A stretch of 64,000 bases of DNA from contig OY282565.1 in NCBI GenBank assembly GCA_958296445.1, forward strand, positions 2,001,570-2,065,569, in the 5' to 3' direction. The position numbers and the translations under genes were made by a program. This document shows positions 30,325 through 39,603 of this stretch, in pieces; the first letter of the stretch is position 1, and each line of letters opens with the position of its first letter. Below the pieces are notes generated by a model. It was not told the DNA's origin and ran no database searches. It saw nothing but the letters and a program-made list of their open reading frames with translations. The stretch comes from an uncultured Dehalococcoidia bacterium. GTDB lineage: Bacteria > Chloroflexota > Dehalococcoidia > Lucifugimonadales > UBA3495.

Positions 30325-30684
30325 TTAGGGGTCGTTGCCATAAGACGTGGGGTTGCCGGCGGCAATCCAGGATGGCGTGCCGTCGTCTATGTTGTACAGA
30401 TTGGCCGGGTCGAAGCCGCCGGCCATGGCATACTCGCAGGCCAGCCCGCTGCGCACTCCGGCGGCGCAGATAAACAGCAGCTTCTTGCCTTGAGGCAGCT
30501 CGTCAAGACGGCCCAGCAGGTCGTCAATCTCTATGTGGGCGGCTCCGGTGGCATGGCCCGTAACCCATTCGTCCGGGCGGCGGACGTCGATGACCGCGGT
30601 ATTGTCCGGGTCGGCGTCGAGCATTTGCCGGGCTTCGATGGAGTCCACCCGGAAATAAGGTTCGCCGGGTTCTTGCCTAGGCAT
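30325..30684 (-). CDS. Rhodanese-like domain protein
   Basis: 119-residue single rhodanese domain. Active-site cysteine in ICAAGVRSGLAC (near residue 72); the loop CAAGVR is six residues, as in thiosulfate- or cysteine-derived sulfane carriers. IDVRRPDEWVTGH and the NxxGG-like end (GTPSWIAAGNP) are standard. AGGAGG precedes the ATG. Placed between mtnP and ahcY, it may move sulfur linked to homocysteine or methylthio metabolism, but this is context only. Confidence 0.9.
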   Translation of the reverse strand: MPRQEPGEPYFRVDSIEARQMLDADPDNTAVIDVRRPDEWVTGHATGAAHIEIDDLLGRLDELPQGKKLLFICAAGVRSGLACEYAMAGGFDPANLYNIDDGTPSWIAAGNPTSYGNDP

Positions 30685-30734
30685 ATTTCAACCTCCTGAT
30701 TCGGGACTTGGCGCCCTTTTCGGCCCGCAGCCCG

Positions 30735-31604
30735 TCAGCTAATGTACTTGCCGATGATGGGCGCCAGCTTAAGTTTCGTCGCTTCGGGGATTTTGTCCGG
30801 GTTGGTGATGATGGCGTCCTTGAGCGAGGAACCGCAGCGGCAGTTTCGCGGCCCGGACAGGGCCGGAACGGAACGCAACAGCAGTTCTTTGCAAGTCGCC
30901 ACGTTTTTCATCAGGTTCTGAACCACGGCTTCGACGCTTACCTCTTCGGTGTTGGCCCGCCAAACGTCGTAGTCGGTAATCCAGGCCATGGTCGCGTAGC
31001 ACATCTCCGCTTCCCGGGCCAGCTTGGCCTCGGGCAGGGCGGTCATACCGATGATGTCGGCCCCCCAGGAGCGGTACATAAAAGACTCGGCCCTAGTGGA
31101 AAAGGCCGGGCCTTCCATCACCACCATAGTGCCGCCGGGGTGAACGTCGACGTCCATTTCCTGCGCGGCGCGGTGGATGACCTGGCTGGCGGCGGCGCAG
31201 AAGGGGTCGGCGACGCCCACGTGGGCCACGATATGCTCGTCAAAGAAAGTGTTTTCCCGCAGCCGCGTCCGGTCTATAAGCTGGCTGGGGATTACCAAAT
31301 CCAGCGGGGCGAATTCCTCTTTCAGGCTGCCGACGGCACTGACGGAAATGACGCGCTCCACGCCCAGCGTTTTCAGGGCGTAGATGTTGGCCTGCACCGG
31401 AATATGGGTGGGGTTGAAGCGGTGGCCCTGCCCGTGGCGGGGCAGAAAGGCAACCCGCACCCCGGCCAAGTCGCCCAGCACGATGGCGTCGCTGGGGCGG
31501 CCAAAGGGCGTATCTACGTCGATGTGGTCAACGTTGGCAAGGGCGTCCATCTCATAAAGACCGCTGCCGCCGATAACCGCTATTTCCGCTTGGGCGTTAC
31601 TCAT
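30735..31604 (-). CDS. mtnP: S-methyl-5'-thioadenosine phosphorylase
   Basis: Cleaves methylthioadenosine, the by-product of polyamine and other SAM uses, to adenine and methylthioribose 1-phosphate. 289 residues: VIGGSGLYEMD, LPRHGQGHRFNPTHIP, VVMEGPAFSTRAES and GMTALPEAKLAREAEM identify the PNP/MTAP trimeric family and the MTAP subgroup. Thirty-six bases downstream of mtnA. Confidence 0.94.
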   Translation of the reverse strand: MSNAQAEIAVIGGSGLYEMDALANVDHIDVDTPFGRPSDAIVLGDLAGVRVAFLPRHGQGHRFNPTHIPVQANIYALKTLGVERVISVSAVGSLKEEFAPLDLVIPSQLIDRTRLRENTFFDEHIVAHVGVADPFCAAASQVIHRAAQEMDVDVHPGGTMVVMEGPAFSTRAESFMYRSWGADIIGMTALPEAKLAREAEMCYATMAWITDYDVWRANTEEVSVEAVVQNLMKNVATCKELLLRSVPALSGPRNCRCGSSLKDAIITNPDKIPEATKLKLAPIIGKYIS

Positions 31605-31640
31605 TCAGCAATCCGTATCCATAATATGGTATGTGACATC

Positions 31641-32696
<1,056 letters not shown>

Positions 32697-32756
32697 ACAG
32701 TACGCTCCCGAGGCCGATTAGCGCATATTCGGGGCCGGGTATGCCGGACAGCCGCC

Positions 32757-32796
32757 GTCGCAATTTGCCGTTGGCTGTCGCAATCCGCCGTTGGCT
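32757..32796. repeat. Tandem 20-base repeat in the mtnA leader
   Basis: Two adjacent units, GTCGCAATTTGCCGTTGGCT and GTCGCAATCCGCCGTTGGCT, differing at two bases. They sit just downstream of the leader terminator on the - strand transcript. Confidence 0.85.
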
Positions 32797-32824
32797 AAGA
32801 AAAAGGCTTCTCGCGCGAGAAGCC
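32797..32824 (-). terminator. Intrinsic terminator in the mtnA leader
   Basis: GGCTTCTCGCGCGAGAAGCC (32824-32805, - strand) forms an 8-bp stem with a GCGC loop, followed at once by TTTTTCTT (32804-32797). A textbook rho-independent terminator located between the promoter and the mtnA start, so transcription of the operon must pass it. Confidence 0.85.
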
Positions 32825-32878
32825 CATACCAAACCCTATCCCCCGAATCCGGTTGTTTATCCGGCGCTTATTGGGACT
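32797..32878 (-). ncRNA. Candidate attenuator/riboswitch leader of the SAM-cycle operon
   Basis: From a predicted start at 32878-32877, a leader of about 82 bases ends in the intrinsic terminator. Its first bases AG(U)CCCA (32878-32872) can pair with UGGGCU (32826-32821), which overlaps the first strand of the terminator stem, giving a mutually exclusive antiterminator. Between them, about 45 bases include a CCGG-AUAAACAA-CCGG hairpin and G-rich runs. I cannot match it to a SAM, SAH or other known riboswitch consensus. A free-standing small RNA is the alternative. Confidence 0.5.
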
Positions 32879-32883
32879 ATCCA

Positions 32884-32912
32884 ATACTACTAACAGGGCC
32901 GGAATGTGTCAA
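32884..32912 (-). promoter_or_regulatory. Promoter of the mtnA-mtnP-rhodanese-ahcY-metK operon
   Basis: On the - strand, a perfect TTGACA (32912-32907), 17-base spacer and TAGTAT (32889-32884). Confidence 0.8.
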
Positions 32913-32944
32913 GGAATGTTGCCGGGGTTTGCATTTGACGGCGG

Positions 32945-32973
32945 TTTACCCCATAATCCGAAAACCTTATAAT
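32945..32973 (+). promoter_or_regulatory. Promoter of oppD-oppF
   Basis: TTTACC (32945-32950), 17-base spacer, perfect TATAAT (32968-32973). Predicted start near 32980, giving a leader of about 60 bases before oppD. Confidence 0.7.
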
Positions 32974-33038
32974 CCGGCTGACCTTTTGCTTTCAATCTCA
33001 GGGAGAGGGCGCCGCGGGGCGATGGATAAGGAGGTCTT

Positions 33039-34079
33039 TTGGCTACTCTTCTTGAAGTCAAGGACTTGCAAACGCACTTTTTCACTATGGACGGCGTGGT
33101 TAGGGCGGTGGATGGGGTGTCCTATGACCTGGAGGAAGGGGAGACGCTGGGGCTGGTGGGAGAGAGCGGATGCGGGAAAAGCGTTAGCGCCCTGTCGCTG
33201 ATGCGGCTGATACCCGACCCGCCGGGCCGAATCGTCAACGGCGAGGTGTACCTGGACGGCGAGGACATCCTGAAAATAGGCATGGAAGATATGCGCAACG
33301 TCCGGGGCGCGAAGATGTCTATGGTGTTTCAGGAGCCGATGACCTCGCTCAATCCGGTGCTTACCATCGAGCGGCAGCTTACCGAAACGCTGCAACTGCA
33401 CAAGGGTATGAACAAGGCGGAATCCCGGCGCGAGGGTGTCAACCTGCTTTCCCGCGTCGGCATTCCCGACCCGGAGCAGCGCATCAAACAGTATCCCCAC
33501 CAGTTCAGCGGCGGAATGCGCCAGCGCGTGATGATTGCCATGGCGTTGAGCTGCAACCCGCGCCTGATTATCGCCGACGAGCCGACTACGGCGCTGGATG
33601 TGACCATTCAGGCCCAGATTCTGGAGCTGATGAAGTCCCTTACCACCGAGTTCGGCGTGGCGCTCATCGTCATCACCCACAACTTGGGCGTGGTGGCCCG
33701 CTATGCCGACCGGGTGAACATTATGTACGCCGGCCGCATCATCGAAAGGGGCAGCGCCCGGGAGATTTATTCCAACCCGCGCCACCCCTACACCGTGGGC
33801 CTGCTGCGCTCGGTGCCGCGGCTGGACTTGCCCCGGCGGGCCAAGCTGGACCCCATCGAGGGGCAGCCGCCCGACTTGGTGAACCTGCCCGCCGGATGCG
33901 CCTTCCGCGCCCGGTGCCGCTGGGCCATTGACAAGTGCGCCACCGACAGGCCGGTTCTGGAAGAAACCGGCGCCAACCACTGGTCGGCCTGCTGGCGCTC
34001 CGCAGACTTGGGCCCCACCGCCGTAGATTTCTTGGGGGCGTCGGAGCTGGCTGAACCCGAAAGCCCCGCCGGAGAGTAG
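33039..34079 (+). CDS. Oligopeptide/dipeptide ABC transporter ATPase (OppD/DppD type)
   Basis: 346-residue ATP-hydrolysing subunit of a peptide importer. Walker A GESGCGKS (41-48), Q-loop [10 protein letters not shown], signature [10 protein letters not shown], Walker [14 protein letters not shown] and switch His in [10 protein letters not shown]. The C-terminal oligo_HPY region has the four-cysteine cluster ([16 protein letters not shown] and a later C), which binds an Fe-S cluster in DppD/OppD proteins. TTG start with AAGGAGG. Pairs with the next gene; no permease or binding protein is in the window. Confidence 0.93.
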   Translation: MATLLEVKDLQTHFFTMDGVVRAVDGVSYDLEEGETLGLVGESGCGKSVSALSLMRLIPDPPGRIVNGEVYLDGEDILKIGMEDMRNVRGAKMSMVFQEPMTSLNPVLTIERQLTETLQLHKGMNKAESRREGVNLLSRVGIPDPEQRIKQYPHQFSGGMRQRVMIAMALSCNPRLIIADEPTTALDVTIQAQILELMKSLTTEFGVALIVITHNLGVVARYADRVNIMYAGRIIERGSAREIYSNPRHPYTVGLLRSVPRLDLPRRAKLDPIEGQPPDLVNLPAGCAFRARCRWAIDKCATDRPVLEETGANHWSACWRSADLGPTAVDFLGASELAEPESPAGE

Positions 34080-34084
34080 CCAAG

Positions 34085-35119
34085 ATGACGACAATGCAGG
34101 AAACCGCGCCGCAAGCCGCCGCGCCCGCGCAGGATAACGACGTCCTGCTGGAAATCAACAACCTGAAGATGCACTTCCCGGTCACCTCCGGGATGCTGTT
34201 CCAAAGGACGGTGGCCTACGTCAAGGCCGTTGACGACGTTAGCTTTTCCGTGCGGCGGGGCGAAACGCTGGGGCTGGTGGGGGAAAGCGGCTGCGGCAAG
34301 ACCACCACGGGACGCTGTATCCTCCAGCTCTACAAACCCACCGACGGCCAGGTGATTTTCGAGGGACAGGACTTGACCCGGCTGGGAACCAGGCAGATGC
34401 GGGCTATGCGCCGCGAAATGCAGGTGATTTTCCAGGATCCCTACAGCTCCCTCAACCCGCGAATGACCGCGGGCAACATCATCGGCGAGCCGCTCATCGT
34501 TCACGGGCTGGTCCACGGCAAGGCCGAGTACCGCGAGCGGGTGGCCGATCTGTTGCAGAACGTGGGGCTGAACCCCTATATGGCCGACCGCTTTCCCCAC
34601 GAATTCAGCGGCGGCCAGCGCCAGCGCATCGGCGTGGCCCGCGCCCTGTCGGTCAGCCCCAAGTTCATCGTGGCCGACGAGCCGGTATCCGCGCTGGACG
34701 TTTCGATTCAGGCCCAGATTATCAACCTGCTGGAAGAATTGCAGGAACAGTTCAACCTGACCTACCTGTTTATCGCCCACGACCTTTCGGTGGTGCGCCA
34801 CATCAGCGACCGGGTGGGCGTGATGTACTTGGGCCACATGGTGGAAATCGCCGAGCGCAACGAAATCTACCGCAACCCGGTGCATCCCTACACTAGGGCG
34901 CTGCTTTCCGCCGTGCCAATCCCCGACCCGGTGCTGGACGCCCAGCGGGAGCGGGTGCTGTTGAGCGGCGAGGTGCCAAGCCCGCTCAACCCGCCCTCCG
35001 GCTGCGTGTTTCATCCCCGCTGCCCCATCGCCGACGATAACTGCGCCCGGGTAATCCCGGAACTGCGGGAAGTAAGCTCCAACCATTGGGCTTCCTGCCT
35101 CAAGGCCGAAGGCTACTAA
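34085..35119 (+). CDS. Oligopeptide/dipeptide ABC transporter ATPase (OppF/DppF type)
   Basis: Partner ATPase of 344 residues: Walker A GESGCGKT, signature [10 protein letters not shown], Walker [14 protein letters not shown], His in FIAHDLSVV. OppF/DppF-typical opening ([26 protein letters not shown], trimmed) and cysteine-containing oligo_HPY end ([16 protein letters not shown]). Five bases after oppD. A 15-bp hairpin follows it. Confidence 0.93.
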   Translation: MTTMQETAPQAAAPAQDNDVLLEINNLKMHFPVTSGMLFQRTVAYVKAVDDVSFSVRRGETLGLVGESGCGKTTTGRCILQLYKPTDGQVIFEGQDLTRLGTRQMRAMRREMQVIFQDPYSSLNPRMTAGNIIGEPLIVHGLVHGKAEYRERVADLLQNVGLNPYMADRFPHEFSGGQRQRIGVARALSVSPKFIVADEPVSALDVSIQAQIINLLEELQEQFNLTYLFIAHDLSVVRHISDRVGVMYLGHMVEIAERNEIYRNPVHPYTRALLSAVPIPDPVLDAQRERVLLSGEVPSPLNPPSGCVFHPRCPIADDNCARVIPELREVSSNHWASCLKAEGY

Positions 35120-35175
35120 CCACCCGGGCGGGCAGCAAAGCCGCCTTTCAGGATTCTACTTTCAGGATTTTATAG

Positions 35176-35209
35176 GGAAACCCCCATCGCATCAGCGATG
35201 GGGGTTTCC
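35176..35209. terminator. Bidirectional terminator-like hairpin
   Basis: GGAAACCCCCATCGC and GCGATGGGGGTTTCC form a perfect 15-bp stem around ATCA, between the convergent oppF and antiporter genes. It has no U-tract, but placement supports transcription end on both strands. Confidence 0.7.
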
Positions 35210-35245
35210 TGCGACAACGCCGGGCGTCAAAGGCGGCGCGGGCGG

Positions 35246-36925
35246 TCAGTCCCCCGCTGCCGCCATTCGCCGCGCCTCCTCCTGAACCTCGTCCCGCAAC
35301 GCCACCAGCTCCAGAATCTCGCTGCTGGAAACCATTCCCAGAAATTCGCCCGAATCCCGGGCCGTCACCGGGATTATGGTCATAGAGCTGGCCGCCATCC
35401 GCTCCAGCACGTCGTCAATGGGCTCATCGGGGTGCGCTATGGGCGGGTTGCGGCGCATTGTCCTCCGCAGAGAGGTGTCGTCAAAAGAACTCTGGCGTTG
35501 CAAGAGCGCCCGGCGCAGGAAATTCAGGCTGTTCAGCGACACTGTGCCTGCGACGGCCCCCTCCTCCATTACCAGATAGTCGTTCTGATTCGGCACAGTC
35601 CAATCCTTCAGAAAATCGCCTATCGTCAATTCCGGTTCCGGGTAAGTGCGCGTCCGGTCCATAACGGCCTCGACCGTGACGCCCTCCAGCGCATGACGGG
35701 CGAAAGACGGCATTATGGACTGGGGCCCCGCTGCTCGCTCCGGCATCTTGGCCCGTTTGACCGCCAGGCTGATTACCGGGGGCATCAGCAGGATGTAGCA
35801 GAACATAACAATCGCCAGCAGCGAGAAGACGTCGTTCCCGATTACGTGGGTCTCCAGCAGCACTAGCAGCAGGGCGATTTCGGCCACGCCCTTGCCCATC
35901 AGTCCGGCGGAAAGGACAACCGGCGTGTCCAGCCGCGCCAGATAAGTGCCGACAAAAGAGGCCGCCAGCTTTCCCGCCATAGGGATAAACGCCAGCGCCA
36001 GAATGGTCGCCAGCGGCAGCTCAAGGAAGGACAGGCTGATGTGCAGCCCGGCCGAGGCGAAGAAAAGGGGAACGAACAGCCCTTCAGCCGTGCTGCGCAT
36101 ACCGGGCATTATGTCATCGCGCATCTGGCGGGGCAGCCCCGACAGCGCGGCCCCGAACAGCAGCGCCCCCAAGGAACCGTGCAGCCCGATATTTTCGGCC
36201 CCCACCACTACCAGAAAGACGCCGCCCAGCAACAGCCCGAAAGACAGCTCCGGCACGTTGAGAAAGCGTTGCAACAGGGCAATGGCCCGGGGCAGCAACT
36301 TGGCCGACACCAGCCAGACTAGTACGGTGAAGCCTATTATCTGGCCCAGCAGAAACAGAACGCCCAAGATGCTGAACGAGGCTTCGGCTTCTTCGCCGAT
36401 GGTCAGCCCCACCACCAGCAGGGCGATAACCTCGGCGATTATCACCACGGTGAATATCCGCAGGCCGATCAGTTCCTTGAGCAGTCCCTTGTCGGCCAGC
36501 ACCTTGGCGACCAGCCCCAAGCTGGACAGCGACAGAATACCGGCCAGCGACAAAGCCTTGCTGAACTCCAGCCCCAAGGCGAAATCTAGGCCAAGCAAGT
36601 CCGACGTGACTGTCAGGGATACCAGTATGGATATAACCACGGACACCACCGCGGCCACAAAATACGGCCCGCGGATGGTGGCGATGAAGCCCGGAATGTC
36701 AATCTCGTCCAGCCCGATAAGGAAAAAGAAAATAAATACCCCAACCTCAAGGAAGATGAGGATGGAGCCTGAAGGTTCGACCAACCCGGTCAGCGGCCCC
36801 AGCAGCACCCCGGCGGCGGTAAAAGCCACGATGGAGTTGAGTCCGATGCGGTTCAGGAGGCCCTCAGCCAGCTTGGAAACGACAATCAGCAGACCAATGG
36901 AAAGCAACGCTTGGGCTATCGTCAT
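35246..36925 (-). CDS. Kef-type K+/H+ antiporter with C-terminal CBS domains
   Basis: 559-residue membrane protein. About 12 hydrophobic segments (residues 5-390) of the CPA2 monovalent cation:proton antiporter family, with the FFLIGLDEIDIPGF and FFASAGLHISL blocks. Residues 430-545 hold two CBS domains (VEAVMDRTRTYPEPELTIGD; RRTMRRNPPIAHPDEPIDDV) that usually bind adenosyl nucleotides. There is no KTN/TrkA-N domain, so control is by CBS rather than NAD or glutathione. Ion specificity is inferred. Confidence 0.9.
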   Translation of the reverse strand: MTIAQALLSIGLLIVVSKLAEGLLNRIGLNSIVAFTAAGVLLGPLTGLVEPSGSILIFLEVGVFIFFFLIGLDEIDIPGFIATIRGPYFVAAVVSVVISILVSLTVTSDLLGLDFALGLEFSKALSLAGILSLSSLGLVAKVLADKGLLKELIGLRIFTVVIIAEVIALLVVGLTIGEEAEASFSILGVLFLLGQIIGFTVLVWLVSAKLLPRAIALLQRFLNVPELSFGLLLGGVFLVVVGAENIGLHGSLGALLFGAALSGLPRQMRDDIMPGMRSTAEGLFVPLFFASAGLHISLSFLELPLATILALAFIPMAGKLAASFVGTYLARLDTPVVLSAGLMGKGVAEIALLLVLLETHVIGNDVFSLLAIVMFCYILLMPPVISLAVKRAKMPERAAGPQSIMPSFARHALEGVTVEAVMDRTRTYPEPELTIGDFLKDWTVPNQNDYLVMEEGAVAGTVSLNSLNFLRRALLQRQSSFDDTSLRRTMRRNPPIAHPDEPIDDVLERMAASSMTIIPVTARDSGEFLGMVSSSEILELVALRDEVQEEARRMAAAGD

Positions 36926-37048
36926 ACTAAAGCCTGTAAAACTCCATTGTAAAAGACCGGCGCAAAAAGCCGGCGCAGTTTCAGCGCGTTACGCTATAGC
37001 CGGGGGGGTTTGCCTTTGGAAGTTGTATGTTTTGCCGCCCGCAGTTCC

Positions 37049-37160
37049 GTCATTCCCGCGAGGGCGGGAATCCAAAGGCGTACCAGCGGCGGCGTTCTCT
37101 CACCGCAGACATTGCCGGATTCCCGCTTTCGCGGGAATGACGGGGACGGCGGGAATGACG
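37049..37160. repeat. Family D dispersed repeats (GTCATTCCCGC palindromes)
   Basis: Two palindromes, CATTCCCGCGAGGGCGGGAA (37051-37070) and ATTCCCGCTTTCGCGGGAAT (37119-37138), in opposite senses, followed by a third partial GGCGGGAATGACGG. They match the widespread GTCATTCCCGCGAAAGCGGGAATCC element. They lie between the antiporter promoter region and tRNA-Leu. Confidence 0.8.
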
Positions 37161-37191
37161 GGTTCTTTCCCGGGGCTTGGCTGGGTGGGGC

Positions 37192-37276
37192 TGGTGGGGA
37201 AGGGGAGACTCGAACTCCCACGCTTTTCAGCACATGATCCTAAGTCATGCTCGTCTACCTATTTCGACACTTCCCC
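37192..37276 (-). tRNA. tRNA-Leu (anticodon UAG)
   Basis: 85 bases on the - strand with acceptor GGGGAAG/CTTCCCC, discriminator A and an encoded CCA (37194-37192). The anticodon loop CTTAGGA gives UAG, reading CUA and wobble CUN codons. T arm GGGAGTTCGAGTCTCCC is standard, and a long variable arm marks a class II tRNA. The stretch 36926-37191 upstream holds only dispersed repeats. Confidence 0.93.
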
Positions 37277-37395
37277 ACGGGAACCGGGGGGCGGGGCGGC
37301 CGGCGGCCCATAGGCGGGCGGCCAATCCCGCCGCTATCTATCATAACACGGGATTGGCCGCTGCGGTATTCCGGCTAGGGCGGATTAAATGGGCG

Positions 37396-38244
37396 CTATC
37401 CGCTTTGGAGTTCCCAAATCCAGCGGCCTACGGCTATCAGCAGCGCCAGCAGGGACACCACCAAGGCGATGATGGCAATGAGGAAGTTGCCCGGACTGCC
37501 CTGCGCCCCGGCCGGCCCCTGCACACCCTGAGCGCCGGCGGGGCCAGCTACGCCCTGCGGCCCGGTCTGCCCCTGCACGCCCTGAACGGCGAGGCCGCGC
37601 GGGCCTTCGGGGCCCATAGCCCCCGGTTCTCCCGGCTCCCCTTTCGGGCCTGGGACACCGGCAAGGCCGCGCGGGCCTTCGGAGCCATCAGCCCCCGGTT
37701 CCCCCGGCTCTCCCGGCGGCCCCGGCTCTCCCGGCGGCCCCGCCAAGCCAGGCTCTCCCGGCGGCCCCGCCGGGCCCGGCTCACCCGGATCTCCCTGGGG
37801 CCCGGTGGGCCCCGCCGGGCCAACTACCGGCCGGGGCGTCGGAGTTGGCGTACTTACAATTCGGAGGGTGGGGCGCGGCGTCGGCGTTGGGGGGGTTCCG
37901 GGCCGCAAGTCGAGTCGTGTATTTGTGCCTTGCGCCCAAGTGGCCGTTTGAGCGGTATCGCGGCTATTCACGCGAAAAGTAATCGTCCTGCTGCCCGTAG
38001 GTTGAGGTACGTCTATTACGTAGTTGATGGCGTCGGATGTTCTTTCGACGTTGGTTGTTACCAAGACTTGGCCGTCTGACAGAGCCTCAATCATAGTGCC
38101 GTCCGCGGCCTTCTGACCGTTGATATACGCATTGCCATAAAACCTGTTCGGAGGGTTATTCTGGGCCGACACGATGGCCGGGATGCTCACCAGCAGCGCG
38201 GCCACCGCGATGAGCAGAAGGAATCCGGTTCGGGTTAGCTTCAT
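37396..38244 (-). CDS. Membrane-anchored collagen-like protein
   Basis: 282 residues. Signal peptide at 1-27, a non-collagen domain of about 85 residues ([20 protein letters not shown]), a Thr/Pro linker with TPTPTPRP repeats (117-140), then about 37 Gly-X-Y triplets (142-252) rich in GEPG and GPAG, with one break near LAVQGVQG. A hydrophobic helix at 254-273 followed by a short charged end would anchor it to the membrane. Likely surface stalk. ATG 38244 is preferred because GTGGAGAG precedes it; the frame is open upstream. Bacterial collagens of this shape are known, but the function here is not. Confidence 0.85.
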   Translation of the reverse strand: MKLTRTGFLLLIAVAALLVSIPAIVSAQNNPPNRFYGNAYINGQKAADGTMIEALSDGQVLVTTNVERTSDAINYVIDVPQPTGSRTITFRVNSRDTAQTATWAQGTNTRLDLRPGTPPTPTPRPTLRIVSTPTPTPRPVVGPAGPTGPQGDPGEPGPAGPPGEPGLAGPPGEPGPPGEPGEPGADGSEGPRGLAGVPGPKGEPGEPGAMGPEGPRGLAVQGVQGQTGPQGVAGPAGAQGVQGPAGAQGSPGNFLIAIIALVVSLLALLIAVGRWIWELQSG

Positions 38245-38589
38245 GCGTGAACTCTCCACATTTTCAAGCTGGCCCGCGCCGCCGCCGCGCCGGGGATTTG
38301 TCCGGCAACGGGCAGCAGGCAACCGGGCCGCGATTGGGCTTGTGGAAGAGTTTCCGCACTACCGGCAGCCGCGAGGCCCGGCCGCCAAACGCAAGGGCGC
38401 GTTTCCGCCTCCCACATCCCGCACTCTCTTACGCTTATTTTAGTCAACCGGACGCCATTGTTCCAGCAGTGACCGGGGCGTATATTGGGAAATTCGCCGG
38501 AACCCGGCGGCGGGAACCGCCCCGGCCCGGCGGCAGCCGCGCTATGATACCGGCAAAGCGCCAGCGGAAACGAGGAGGGCATCGCAGCT
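38245..38589. other. Gap between the divergent collagen-like and DUF1801 genes
   Basis: 345 bases without a gene that I can support. A possible - strand promoter for the collagen-like gene, TGGAAC-17-TAAAAT (38465-38437), is weak. Nothing else stands out. Confidence 0.5.
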
Positions 38590-39090
38590 ATGAATCACAC
38601 CGGGGAAGCAACGACTCCGGCGACGGCGGAGGAATACATCGCCGGGCTGCCCGAGGAACGGGCCAAGCAAATCAGCCAATTGCGCGAGCTGATTCTGCAA
38701 CGCCTGCCCGACGGATATGCCGAGGAAATGGGGTTCGGGATGATTACTTTCGTCATCCCGCTGGAAACCTACCCCAACACCTATAACGGCCATCCGCTGA
38801 TGTATGCGGCCCTAGGTTCCCAGAAGCGACATATGTCGCTGTACCTGATGAACGTTTACGGCGACGGCGAAACGCAGCGCTGGTTTGCCGACGGGTTCGC
38901 CGCCGCCGGAAAGAAGCTGGATATGGGCAAGTCCTGCGTCCGCTTCAAGAAGCTGGACGACCTGCCCCTAGAGCTAATCGGGGAAACCATAGCCCGCACG
39001 CCCGCCGCCGAATACATCGCGCACTACGAAGCGTCCCGGGCGCAGATGGCGGAAAACCGCAAGGCCCGGCGGCAGGAGCGGGGGGCTTGA
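38590..39090 (+). CDS. DUF1801 (YdhG-like) domain protein
   Basis: 166 residues matching the DUF1801 fold: a helical start EEYIAGLPEERAKQISQLRE, the short EEMGFGMITFVIPLE strand and YAALGSQKRHMSLYLMNVYG. These proteins are small cytosolic proteins of uncertain role, sometimes linked to iron or frataxin-like folds. GAGGAGGG lies 14 bases before the ATG. Confidence 0.85.
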   Translation: MNHTGEATTPATAEEYIAGLPEERAKQISQLRELILQRLPDGYAEEMGFGMITFVIPLETYPNTYNGHPLMYAALGSQKRHMSLYLMNVYGDGETQRWFADGFAAAGKKLDMGKSCVRFKKLDDLPLELIGETIARTPAAEYIAHYEASRAQMAENRKARRQERGA

Positions 39091-39095
39091 CGTGG

Positions 39096-39142
39096 CTCAC
39101 CCCCACCCTACCCCTTGGAGGGATGGGTAGAGTGGGGGTGAG
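39096..39142. repeat. Intergenic hairpin (CTCACCCCCACCC palindrome)
   Basis: CTCACCCCCACCCTACCC and GGGTAGAGTGGGGGTGAG pair along 18 bases with one mismatch, starting 6 bases after the DUF1801 stop. Similar CCCTCACCC hairpins occur as dispersed elements in many genomes; it could also end transcription. Confidence 0.7.
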
Positions 39143-39201
39143 AATGGTTCCATTTGTTTGTGTGCTAGGATTGCCGCTGAAAACGAAAAGGAACTCGTGG
39201 A

Positions 39202-39489
39202 TTACACCCCTTCGTAGCCCGGCAAGTCGGGAGATATATTCTGGGAAAAGCCAGCGAAGACCGGCGTTTCTCCGCAATGAGGGCAAGGGACGGGCGTGAA
39301 GTCACCGTAGCTGACCATATAAAGCATTGCTTGGGCTTGATGGGCTTCGTCGCAACCGTCCATTTGGGCTAAATCAGCAACCCGTTCATCCAGGAAGTTG
39401 CCTTTGCGTTCTGCCTGTTCATCCAGGAAGTTGCCTTTGCGTTCTGCCCGTTCTCTGCGGCGGCGTTCCGACCTGCTTTCGTATGCCAC
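39202..39489 (-). CDS. Small protein with duplicated 11-residue motif and CxxC
   Basis: I do not recognise the family. 95 residues from GTG 39489, which follows GGAGGTTGACA; the frame is open further upstream. After a basic start (SERRRRERAERKGNFLDE) comes an exact 11-residue repeat, AERKGNFLDEQ/AERKGNFLDER, from a duplicated 33-base unit. The C-terminal half has CPHCGETPVF, a rubredoxin-like knuckle with a single CxxC. It may be a small nucleic-acid- or metal-binding protein. Confidence 0.55.
   Translation of the reverse strand: MAYESRSERRRRERAERKGNFLDEQAERKGNFLDERVADLAQMDGCDEAHQAQAMLYMVSYGDFTPVPCPHCGETPVFAGFSQNISPDLPGYEGV
39384..39449. repeat. Tandem 33-base coding repeat
   Basis: Two units beginning GTTCATCCAGGAAGTTGCCT at 39384 and 39417, differing at one base. 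The period is 11 codons, so the reading frame is kept. Confidence 0.9.
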
Positions 39490-39603
39490 TGTCAACCTCC
39501 AGTCGGTTATCGAGATGATACGAAACCATAGCCGCCCTATGATATGCAAGCGGAGCCGTGGGGCAGGTTTGGGCTGTTTGAGCAAGGCGGTTGGCGGGGC
39601 GGC

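Larger units (their letters stand above)
32697..33038. other. Divergent regulatory region between mtnA and oppD
   Basis: 342 bases without a gene. It holds two back-to-back promoters (32884-32912 on - and 32945-32973 on +), a - strand leader with an intrinsic terminator (32797-32824), and a pair of tandem 20-base repeats (32757-32796) in the mtnA 5' untranslated region. Confidence 0.85.

Noticed and set aside
37396..38322. Long open frames on the + strand across the collagen-like gene
   Set aside because: They are mirror readings of Gly-Pro codons; the - strand frame has signal peptide, triplets and anchor.
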